This document shows, piece by piece, positions 7,852 through 16,800 of a DNA stretch of 64,000 nucleotides. Where the stretch lies: positions 927,223-991,222 of the forward strand of contig NZ_JYMT01000042.1 in the NCBI RefSeq assembly GCF_000938305.1, read 5' to 3'. The position numbers were made by a program, and so were the translations under genes. Position 1 is the stretch's first letter, and each line of letters opens with the position of its first letter. The DNA is from Bradyrhizobium sp. LTSP885 (lineage in GTDB: Bacteria > Pseudomonadota > Alphaproteobacteria > Rhizobiales > Xanthobacteraceae). Under the pieces are notes generated by a model that saw nothing but the letters and a program-made list of their open reading frames with translations, did not search any database and was not told where the DNA came from.

Positions 7852-10323
7852 GTGATCCGTTCCTTCAGCGCAGGTACATTGCGATCGACGGCGCTGGCCA
7901 CCAGCCTGGCGCTTGTGATTGGTTTTGCCGTCATCGCGGCCGATGCCTGGGCCGCTGCGGACGTTCCAGTCCCAGACCCCGTTGCCCAAAGCGCGGCTCC
8001 CAAGGCCGCCGCGGCCAGGAATACTGTCGCCAAGACAACCCCGGCCAAGAATACTACAGGCAAGAATACTGCAGCCAAGAATACTGCGGCCAAGGATACC
8101 GCAGCCAAGACGGCCGCTGCAAAGAGCGACGCTGCCAAATCCGGCGCGCCAAAGCCTGCTTCCGCCAAAAAAGACGCTACGAAAACTGACACTAAGACTG
8201 GTGCTACCAAGACCGACGCAACCAAGACCGGCACTCCGAAAGCAGGCGCTCCGAAGGCTAACGCCGCCAAGACCACCCCTTCCAAAACCACCGGAACCCT
8301 GCCGACCAAGCCTGCCCCCGCGAGTGCCGTCGCGCCCGCGTTGCTGCCTGCGACACGCCAGCACGCCGCACCGGCAGTGCGCAAGCCGGTGACGCCGGCG
8401 GCGGTGGCCGCGACGTCATCGACCTCGCAAGAGGACAAGGACGCACTCGAGAACGTCGTCGAGCTCCTGCGCAAGCGCAAGCCTGATGACGCCACCCAGA
8501 CCGAGGCATCGATCTCCGATCCGGTCGCGCGCAAGCTCGCGGAATGGCTGATCCTGCGCAGCGACAACAACGGCGCCTCCGTCGAGCGCTACCGCAGCTT
8601 CCTCGACGCCAATCCGAGCTGGCCGTCGCAGATCTTCCTGCGCCGCCGCATCGAGGCGGCGCTGTGGGACGACCACCGCGACGATTCCGCGGTCTGGACC
8701 TGGTTCCAGAATGAATCGCCGGTCTCGGCCAAAGGCCGCTTCGCGCTCGCCAAGGCGATGATCGCGCGCGGCGACCGTGCCAATGCCGAGCGGCTGGTGC
8801 GCGAGGCCTGGCGCAACGACACGATGGGCGAGGACACCGAGAGCACCGCGCTCGATCTGTTCGGATCCTTCCTCACGGCCGGCGACCACAAGGCGCGCAT
8901 GGACACCATGCTGTACGGCACCGACAACGAGGCCGCGGGCATGCGCGCGGCCAAGCGCCTCGGCTCCGGTTATGTGGCGCTGGCGAAGGCGCGGATCGGC
9001 GCCAACCGCAAGGAGTCGAACCTGCGCGCGCTGGTCGAGGCCGTGCCGCGCGAGCTGTCCGGCGACCCCGGCTATCTGTTCGCGAAGATCCAGCTGCTGC
9101 GCCGCGAGGAGAAATTCGCGGAAGCCGCACAACTGATGCTGAGCGCACCAAAGGAGGCCGCGCGCCTCTTCAACGTCGACGAATGGTGGGTCGAGCGCCG
9201 GCTGCTGGCGCGCAAGATGATCGACGTCAACGAATTCCGCACCGCCTATCTCATCGCGCGCGATGCGGCTCTTCCCGCCCGCGACATCTACAAGACCGAG
9301 CAGGAATTCACCTCGGGCTGGATCGCGCTGCGCTTCCTCAACGATCCGGCGCTGGCCGAGCAGCACTTCGCCCGGATTGGCGTCGGCAGCACCAACCCGA
9401 CGGCGCTGGCGCGCGGCGGCTACTGGCAGGGTCGCGCAGCGGAAGCCGCCGGCCGCGGCCAGGAGGCCCGCGCGGCCTATGGGCGCGCGGCCGAGCAGTC
9501 GACCAGCTATTACGGCCAGCTCGCGCGCGCCAAGCTCGGCCTGCCGCAGATCGAGCTGAACGGTGCGCCGCGCGGCCGCGGCGCCGAGCGGCTGGAGATC
9601 GTGCGCGCGGTGGCGCTGCTCTATGAAATCGACGAGCGCGAGCTTGCGATCCCGATCTTCAGCGACATGGGCGACAATGGCGATCCGGAAGCGCTCGCAG
9701 GCCTTGGCGAACTGACGGCGCGCAACACCGATGCGCGCGGCATGCTGCTGATGGGCAAGTCCGCGCTCAATCGCGGACTGCCGTTCGACCACTACGCCTA
9801 TCCGGTCAACGGTATTCCGGCCTTCAAGCAGGTCGGGCCGGAGGTCGAACCGAGCATTGTCTACGCCATTGCGCGCCAGGAGAGCGCGTTCAATCCGGCC
9901 GTGGTGTCGCCGGCCCAAGCCTATGGGCTGATGCAGGTGACGCCGGAGGCCGGCCGCTACGTCTGCAAGCGCGCCGGCATCGGCTTCGACCTCAACCGGA
10001 TGAAGACCGACCCGGTCTACAACGCGACGCTCGGCGCGGCCGAGCTCGGCGGCCTGCTCGAGGACTATCGCGGTTCCTACATCCTGACCTTTGCCGCCTA
10101 CAATGCCGGCCGCGGCAGCGTGAGGAAGTGGATTGAGCGCTACGGCGATCCGCGCGATCCCAAGGTCGATGCGGTCGACTGGGTCGAGCTGATTCCCTTC
10201 TCGGAGACGCGCAACTACGTCCAGCGGATCATGGAGAACCTGCAGGTCTATCGCGCGCGCTTCGGCGGCGGGACCAAGCTGCAGATCGAGGCCGACCTGC
10301 GGCGCGGCAGCAGCGTCGAATGA
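7852..10323 (+). CDS. slt: Soluble lytic murein transglycosylase with long Ala/Lys/Thr-rich N-terminal region
   Basis: This exported enzyme cleaves the MurNAc-GlcNAc bond of peptidoglycan to form 1,6-anhydro ends. The 823-residue protein starts at GTG 7852 with a signal peptide (residues about 1-35, ending near DAWAA). Residues about 45-150 are a low-complexity stretch built on AKNT, AKTA, AKSD and TKTD units, probably a disordered wall-spanning linker. A helical superhelix follows, and the catalytic SLT domain is at about 670-810, with the catalytic Glu in YAIARQESAFNP, then AYGLMQVTPEAG and FAAYNAGRGSV. The repeated linker codons could allow length variation. It is divergent from dapA and not in an obvious operon. 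Confidence 0.92.
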   Translation: MIRSFSAGTLRSTALATSLALVIGFAVIAADAWAAADVPVPDPVAQSAAPKAAAARNTVAKTTPAKNTTGKNTAAKNTAAKDTAAKTAAAKSDAAKSGAPKPASAKKDATKTDTKTGATKTDATKTGTPKAGAPKANAAKTTPSKTTGTLPTKPAPASAVAPALLPATRQHAAPAVRKPVTPAAVAATSSTSQEDKDALENVVELLRKRKPDDATQTEASISDPVARKLAEWLILRSDNNGASVERYRSFLDANPSWPSQIFLRRRIEAALWDDHRDDSAVWTWFQNESPVSAKGRFALAKAMIARGDRANAERLVREAWRNDTMGEDTESTALDLFGSFLTAGDHKARMDTMLYGTDNEAAGMRAAKRLGSGYVALAKARIGANRKESNLRALVEAVPRELSGDPGYLFAKIQLLRREEKFAEAAQLMLSAPKEAARLFNVDEWWVERRLLARKMIDVNEFRTAYLIARDAALPARDIYKTEQEFTSGWIALRFLNDPALAEQHFARIGVGSTNPTALARGGYWQGRAAEAAGRGQEARAAYGRAAEQSTSYYGQLARAKLGLPQIELNGAPRGRGAERLEIVRAVALLYEIDERELAIPIFSDMGDNGDPEALAGLGELTARNTDARGMLLMGKSALNRGLPFDHYAYPVNGIPAFKQVGPEVEPSIVYAIARQESAFNPAVVSPAQAYGLMQVTPEAGRYVCKRAGIGFDLNRMKTDPVYNATLGAAELGGLLEDYRGSYILTFAAYNAGRGSVRKWIERYGDPRDPKVDAVDWVELIPFSETRNYVQRIMENLQVYRARFGGGTKLQIEADLRRGSSVE

Positions 10324-10559
10324 GCTGCCGCGGGCGGTTTTCAACAGGCAAGTGACCGGCAGATCGAAGGCGGACGCGGCAGGTGGCCACATAAGCCTTT
10401 GTTACATATGGTATTTCCATGAATTCAAACGCCCGCCGACCGCGGAATCCGGGCCTAAAATAAAGGCTGACGGCCGGTTTGCTGCCGCTCCCGCCGCCTG
10501 AACCCCGGCATGAGACCGCCTTGCCATCAAATCACCTTGCCACAATCTGAATCTGACGC

Positions 10560-10588
10560 TTGCGGCTCGGCCCCCTCTCGGGCATATC
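10560..10588 (+). promoter_or_regulatory. Possible tRNA-Ser promoter
   Basis: TTGCGG at 10560-10565, a 17-bp spacer and CATATC at 10583-10588 would place a start site a few bases before the tRNA. The -35 match is fair and the -10 match is weak; distance is the main support. Confidence 0.3.
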
Positions 10589-10597
10589 GGCGCCACC

Positions 10598-10691
10598 GGA
10601 GATGTGGCCGAGTGGCTGAAGGCGGCGGTTTGCTAAACCGTTATAGGCTTGTAAAGGCCTATCGAGGGTTCGAATCCCTCCGTCTCCGCCA
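10598..10691 (+). tRNA. tRNA-Ser (anticodon GCU)
   Basis: The sequence folds as a serine tRNA. The acceptor stem GGAGATG pairs with CGTCTCC followed by G and an encoded CCA; the D arm includes TGGCCGAGTGGCTGAAGG; the anticodon loop TTGCTAA carries GCT; a long variable arm is present; and the T loop lies in GGGTTCGAATCCC. With CCA it is 94 nt, which fits a class-II tRNA. It reads AGC/AGU serine codons. tRNA-Ser genes are common integration sites; the downstream accessory block fits this, but I see no integrase or duplicated tRNA 3' end. Confidence 0.95.
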
Positions 10692-10739
10692 GCACCTTTG
10701 AAATTATTGTAGATTTCTAAATTTGTGTGCTGGACCCAC

Positions 10740-10892
10740 TTTTCTCCCCAGACACGCAAGAGCTCGCGCGAACGGCCCTAGCGGGGCCACCGCCCCCCTC
10801 CCAGATAACCGCCCAACATGCCAAAGCTGAAGTGCGATGCGTCCGCCGGCCGAGTGCACCGCATCCGCCATTCTCTTCCACGCGCGTTCCAA
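10740..10892 (-). pseudogene. Fragment of an Old-Yellow-Enzyme-type NADH:flavin oxidoreductase
   Basis: A minus-strand stretch reads RMADAVHSAGGRIALQLWHV followed by GR. The AVHxAGGRI-QLWHVGR block is a hallmark of the FMN-binding barrel of OYE/NemA-type oxidoreductases. Only about 30 residues are recognisable: upstream the frame does not read as OYE and no start or catalytic C-terminal half remains. It is therefore a decayed remnant, located 50-200 bp from the tRNA-Ser 3' end, and suggests past insertion or deletion at this site. Confidence 0.6.
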
Positions 10893-10995
10893 CCGCGAGG
10901 CGACACAATGACTGAGTTCGCCCGCCTATTGCCCCGATATCGGGACTCAACTCGCGCACGAGGCGACGTGGTCGCTCGCTCTCCTTGTCACATCG

Positions 10996-13890
10996 CTAAG
11001 CCTCGGCGAGACGGCGTTCCGAAAGGAAGTTGTTCGCGCCACTCATGTCCTCAAGGTAAAACGGCTCCGAAAAGTAGAAGCCCTGAGCTTGCCGGATACT
11101 CGTAGCAGCCTGCAGATATGCGAGCTCTTCGAAGGTCTCCACGCCTTCGGCGACGATCGTCATGTTCAAGGCAAATCCAAGCGAATTGATCGCGCGCAGG
11201 ATGCTCTGGTTGCGCGGCCGCCGGTGTATGCCCGAGATGAATGAGCGATCGACCTTAATTTCATCTGCGGTAATATCGGCAAGCGCGCTCAACGAGGAAT
11301 ACCCAGTTCCAAAATCGTCAATTGAAACACGGATGCCAATGTCTCGGAGAATCGGGACGATCACCGATTGAAATGCTCCCTTCGGTATGAATGAGTCTTC
11401 CGTCAGTTCCAGTATAATTCGATCAGGGACCTTGCTATCCCTTATCGCGCGCGTGAAGGGCAGCATGAACTCCAGATCGTTGGCAAGCGTCGCTGCCACA
11501 TTGATGCTGACGGTCGTGCCGGACCCGAAAGCCGCGTCGAGCTGATCGACCGATTTGATCACTATGTCCAAAACGCAATTGGTAATCTGATCGATCAACC
11601 CCAGCTCAGTCGCGAGTCCGATGAACTCATCCGGCAAATGAATTTCGCCGTCATCATCCCGCAAGCGAACCAGAGCCTCAAAGCCGACTACCCGCCGCTC
11701 CATGATATCAACCTTGGGCTGAAACGCGCAGCAAAATCTCCGATCTCTGACGGCGCGCCGGAGGCGTTGTTCGGCCTCCATCCGTGCAGTGGCCGCCTGC
11801 ATCATGTTGATATCAAAAAATACCACCTCCCCCTTGGCGGACTGCTTGGCCTGGAACATCGCGTTATCAGCATTCCTTCGCAGATCCTCATAGCTGCGAC
11901 CATGCTCCGGATAAACGCTCACACCAATGCAACACGAACAGAATAGTTCGTGTTCCTCCATCAGGAACGGATGCTTTAACTCATTGCGAACTCGCTCCAC
12001 TATTGGCTCGATCTGTTGCATGCCTTCGAACGGCTCAAGTAGCAAAAGGAACTCATTCGCGTTGAGACGCGCCAGCATGTCGCTACGGCGAATTTTGCTT
12101 ACTATCCGCTGACTGATTTTGACCAACAAAGCGTCGGCCACGTTGCGGCCATAGCGGTCGTTGAAATACTCCAAATTGCCAATATCGATGCGTGCGATCG
12201 CGAAACATCGTCCACCGATGTCATCTCGGATCATCGCGTCAATATATTCAATGGCCGCCTCGCCGCTGGGAAGGCCAGTCAACTCATCGTGCGACTTTTG
12301 AGCAACCCTCGATTTAGCCAAGACCGGCGACGGCGTCGGACTTTCCTTTCTCCCGGTGGTCTGAGCGGGTCTAAGGCCGGGTGCCTGAGACTGTGGTGAC
12401 ATCCTGCTCCAGTTGACAAAGCGATTTCGTCCGGACGTTTTGGCCGCGTACAACGCCTCGTCCGCCCGTTTTACCATGTCGGCGATTTCGCAGCCAACAT
12501 CGGTGAGCGATGCTATTCCTATGCTGACGGTCACCCGTTCCCCGTTCGGTAACCAAGTCGCAACGCCGGAGATCGCCAGTCGAATTTCATCGGCCAATCG
12601 TTCGACATCCTGTTCGGCAGATATGCCGGATAGAATGCAGAATTCTTCTCCTCCGTAGCGGCCGACCAGATTCCCTTCTCCGCAGATCTGCTTCATCACG
12701 TCCACCAGGCCAATAAGAACCCTATCGCCCGTGACGTGGCCGAAGCGGTCGTTGATACTCTTGAAGTGATCCGCATCGAGCATGAGAAAGGATAGCCGCT
12801 GGCTTTGGCGGCGGGCATTCTGAAGCGCAACCTCTGCCTCTGCGAAGAAAGTCCGCCGATTCAGGCATCCCGTCAACGGATCGCTTGTTGCCAGTCGTTG
12901 CAGCTGCTGGTTTTGCTCCGAAATCTTCAGTTGAGAAATATGCAAATGGTCGATTGAAATATGAAGCTGCTCGTTGGTCTGATGAAGAACGGTGACGTCA
13001 TCAAATGTTGCAATTACTCCACGGACCGTGCCTCTTCCGTCCAGGATCCGCGTCGCGTTTACCAGGAGCCGGCGTTGATTCCCGAAGCGGTCATGGATAC
13101 CCATGGATACGCCCAAAACCGGCTTCTCGTCGCGCATCGCAGCTCGCCAGGGAAGCTCCGGTGCTTGCGTGCCCTCGTCCGCCAGCAGCCACGGCAGTTC
13201 GCTTGCGTCAATGCCGAGAAGGCCTTCGGGGATGGTATAGATGTTTTTGACAAATGCCTCGTTCACAAGCAGTACATATTCCCGTTCGTCCATTATGAGT
13301 ACGCCTTCAGCAAGCGTGTCGAAGGCCTCCTTGACCCGTTCCGGTATCGCGCGGCCGGGATCCAATTCGCGAAGCGATCGCTTCAAGACGAAATAATAGC
13401 CGGCGAAGCCCGCGATGCCGATGAAGCCGATAAACGGCATTATGGCTCGTGGCACCCCAAGAATATTTTCTTTCGTATCGAGCGGTCGAAAAACGATCTC
13501 GATCCCGCCCTGCGGCGCGTCGGCGTCCCGCAATGGTACCAACATGTGAGTAGCCGTGGATTTTCCGTCCGCGGGCTCGATCCAATAAACATCATGACCA
13601 CCTGCTTCGACGAGCAGTTTGCCATCTGCGCCGCGAATGGCGATCGACAGAATCTCGGGGTTGCGGCTGATCACAGACTCCATCGTTTCCTTGATCGCAA
13701 CGGTGTCATTTCGCCCTGCCAGATTCGCGAGCTGAATGGCCAGATTTTCGGAAATCCGGCCCCTTGCCTCCAAAGCCGCGCCGGCTCCATTTGGAACCAG
13801 CCCAAACGAAACGGCGATGAAAATGAGACTCATCGTTAGCGAGAGCAGCCCTACGCTGATCTGAAACGTCGGCGTGATGAATCTCTTCAT
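10996..13890 (-). CDS. Membrane GGDEF-GGDEF-EAL protein with PAS domain (c-di-GMP metabolism)
   Basis: The 964-residue protein has TM1 (about 10-32), a periplasmic loop of about 115 residues, TM2 (about 148-168), a PAS-like domain (about 185-305), a first GGDEF domain with RYGGEEF at 411-417, a second with the degenerate RLNANEF ending at 614, and a C-terminal EAL domain with FEALVR (EAL at 738-740), DDFGTGYSS and AEGVET. GGEEF is competent for making c-di-GMP from GTP; EAL with these motifs is competent for hydrolysis; the second GGDEF looks inactive and may bind GTP or be structural. Its ATG overlaps the exoprotein stop codon (ATGA), so it is the third gene of a two-partner secretion operon. 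The base composition is visibly AT-richer than the flanking housekeeping genes. Confidence 0.9.
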   Translation of the reverse strand: MKRFITPTFQISVGLLSLTMSLIFIAVSFGLVPNGAGAALEARGRISENLAIQLANLAGRNDTVAIKETMESVISRNPEILSIAIRGADGKLLVEAGGHDVYWIEPADGKSTATHMLVPLRDADAPQGGIEIVFRPLDTKENILGVPRAIMPFIGFIGIAGFAGYYFVLKRSLRELDPGRAIPERVKEAFDTLAEGVLIMDEREYVLLVNEAFVKNIYTIPEGLLGIDASELPWLLADEGTQAPELPWRAAMRDEKPVLGVSMGIHDRFGNQRRLLVNATRILDGRGTVRGVIATFDDVTVLHQTNEQLHISIDHLHISQLKISEQNQQLQRLATSDPLTGCLNRRTFFAEAEVALQNARRQSQRLSFLMLDADHFKSINDRFGHVTGDRVLIGLVDVMKQICGEGNLVGRYGGEEFCILSGISAEQDVERLADEIRLAISGVATWLPNGERVTVSIGIASLTDVGCEIADMVKRADEALYAAKTSGRNRFVNWSRMSPQSQAPGLRPAQTTGRKESPTPSPVLAKSRVAQKSHDELTGLPSGEAAIEYIDAMIRDDIGGRCFAIARIDIGNLEYFNDRYGRNVADALLVKISQRIVSKIRRSDMLARLNANEFLLLLEPFEGMQQIEPIVERVRNELKHPFLMEEHELFCSCCIGVSVYPEHGRSYEDLRRNADNAMFQAKQSAKGEVVFFDINMMQAATARMEAEQRLRRAVRDRRFCCAFQPKVDIMERRVVGFEALVRLRDDDGEIHLPDEFIGLATELGLIDQITNCVLDIVIKSVDQLDAAFGSGTTVSINVAATLANDLEFMLPFTRAIRDSKVPDRIILELTEDSFIPKGAFQSVIVPILRDIGIRVSIDDFGTGYSSLSALADITADEIKVDRSFISGIHRRPRNQSILRAINSLGFALNMTIVAEGVETFEELAYLQAATSIRQAQGFYFSEPFYLEDMSGANNFLSERRLAEA

Positions 13891-16800
13891 GCTCCGGAAT
13901 CGCGGACACGATGGTTGAATTTGCGGGCGTCATCGAACATGAGGTCCACCCTTGAGTGTTGCTGAGACTCGGCGTTCTTGCGCCTCGGTTGGAGGACGAC
14001 CATCAGAGGGTCGAATCCGCGCCAGAGCGGCATGGAGGACAGTAGCGCGCTTAGCAGCGCGCCTCCTCGGAGAAGCCAGCCCACAAATCCGGCGGTTAGT
14101 GCAATGCTGGTCACGGCGATCACCTTGACCGGATCTGCGCGCATACTGAGTTTCGAATTTCGTACTTCGGACAACTCTCGGTCCAATGCCTGAAACAGCG
14201 CGCTTTGGTTGAGTTTCGACAGGGCGAAGTCGATCAGGCCGGCAGGCTTCTTTTGAGCGGCTGCAGCCGCACAAGGTTGCGTTCGCTGCTTCGATGAGAG
14301 GTCCGTGGCGTAACCCCAGGTGTTGCCCTGTGCTCCGTCGGATTCCCCGATATTCTCGCCGGGGCAAGCAGCCGTCGCGGGCGGATTTGAAGTCGCCGCC
14401 ATGTAAGGCGATTGACCTGCAAACGGAACTGCCACCGGCCCGTTCAAGCTGATCTGCGGTTGGTCAACCCTCACAGGTCCCACGTCGGGCCCGGCGGCTG
14501 GGCCGGTCGGTTTGGCAGGTGAAGCAGCGACCGCTGGCTTGCCGTTGCCACCATTGCCGGTGTTGACACTGCCGGAAGAATTTCCAAGCCCGGAAAGTAC
14601 GCTGGTGTCGCCGGCTTTTTGCGGGTCTTTCACCGACATGCCTGGGATCCATTGCGACGGCGTGTCGGTCAACGATCCCCGCAGCGGGGCGATGACCCAG
14701 GTTCCTGGGTTGGTGCTTACCACCGTGTAATTAGAATTGGTAAGCGCCCCCGTTACGTTCAGCGAGTATTGACCGACCTTGCTGCTATCGGTGACGCCAA
14801 ACGAGTTGCGGAGTCCGGTCAGCACACTGACGTTCTGGCCGCTCTGCAAGCCTGTTGCCGAAAGACCGGGATTCGCCGGCGACGAACCGAGTGTCGAGCT
14901 TCCCCCATTCGCCGTGACGCTGACCGGTGCCGGGTTGACGGTCCAGGTTGCAGCGTTGCTGTTGGCAACGACATAGTTGCCGTTGGTAAGCAAGCCGGCG
15001 ACGCTCAACGTGTAGCTGCCGGCATTGGTCACGTTGGTGATACCAAAGGAGTTGCTGAGCCCGGTCAACACGCTGACGTTCTGGCCGTTCTGCAGCCCGG
15101 TCGCGGACAGACCGGGGTTGGTCGATGAGGCGCCGTAGGTCGAGGTCCCCCCATTCGCCGTGACACTGACCGGCGCCGGATTGACGGTCCAGGTCGCAGC
15201 GTTGCTGTTGGCAACGATATAGTTGCCGTTGGTAAGCGAACCGGCGACGCTTAACGTGTAGCTGCCGGCATTGGTGGCGCCGGTGATACCAAAGGAGTTG
15301 CTCAGCCCAGTCAGCACGCTGACGTTCTGGCCGTTCTGCAGCCCGGTCGCGGACAGACCGGAATTGGTCGATGAGGCGCCGTAGGTCGAGGTCCCCCCAT
15401 TCACGGTGACGCTGACCGGTGCCGGATTGACGGTCCAAGTTGCAGCGTTGCTGTTGGCAACGACATAGTTGCTGTTTGTAAGCGAACCGGCGACGCTTAA
15501 CGTGTAGCTGCCGGCATTAGTGGTGCCGGTGATTCCGAAGGAGTTGCTGAGCCCCGTCAACACGCTGACGTTCTGGCCATTCTGCAGCCCGGCCGCGGAC
15601 AGACCGGGATTGGTCGATGAGGCGCCGTAGGTCGAGGTCCCCCCATTCGCCGTGACGCTGACCGGTGCCGGATTGACGGTCAGAAGTCCGCTGGCATAGC
15701 CGATGGTGTAATTCGAAAGTCCGGTGCCGAGCGCGCTCGAAGCTGTAATCGCATAGGGCCCGCCGGCAACGTTCGCCGCGGCGGTCGAGCCGGAACTGCT
15801 CAGTGTCGCGCTTGTAGCGGTGTCACCGTTCACCAGGCCGCTTGTCGTAAATGCCGTCGTCCCTAACAAGGCGACGGCACCGTAGGTCTTCGACTGGTTT
15901 GAAGCTGTGATCATCAGTGGCCGGAGCGCGACATTGAGCGTCTCGTTGACGAACCGAAGTGAATAGCCGCTTTGCACGGCCAGCGTTCCCTGAGCGATAT
16001 AGGCCGGGGCTGAGGCGCCTGCCGGGCTGATGGACGATAATGTCGTATCGACAACAGGCGCACCGGTGAAATAGGTCGAACAGTTCGCGGCGCACAGCAC
16101 ATTGCCGAGTGTATCGGTGACCTTATAAGTGAAGCTCGGGGCGTTTCCGTAAACCGGGTTGCCAAAACTCGCGTCGGTTGCGGTGATCACGACGGTGGTG
16201 GTCGGAGATGATGACGGCCCCGGAACTTGCCAGTTCAGGAGAGGATATCGTCCGGAAGCTGCGGTCCAGAACGAGGGGCTTAGGCCTGCTGGCAATGAGC
16301 CATTCTGGAATATTGACGTCGTCAACCCTGTCACGCCGGCCGAAGAGCCACTGCCGACGCCAGATGACAGCCCGGTCGTCTGCGTGTCGAAATACGACTG
16401 GCTGATGGTTCCGCCGCCAGAGTTCGTACCGACAAGCCCGCCGATACCGGAGAGCAATCCGTTCACCGCGCCCGTGGCGTCGGAACTTGCGATGCTTCCG
16501 TTGTTGAAGCCAACGAGACCACCGGCGGTGCCAAGCAGAGAGGTTTGAACCGTGCTGGTCGCGTAGGAATTGCTGATAGCGCCGCCGGCGCCGTTCCGCC
16601 CCACAAGCCCGCCGACATTGGACAAAACGCCGCCCAAGAGGCCACCACTGACTGCGCCGGTGACAAAGGACCCACTAATCGTACCGCCAGAATTCACCCC
16701 GGCCAGACCGCCGACATTGGTAAATCCAGTCACGGACGCATTCACCACGCCGACGTTACTGATCGACCCGCCGTTGACATCACCAAACAACCCGACGTCA

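Noticed and set aside
8416..10392. 658-codon minus-strand frame antisense to the lytic transglycosylase gene
   Set aside because: No protein motifs; the plus-strand frame has all the catalytic and export features.
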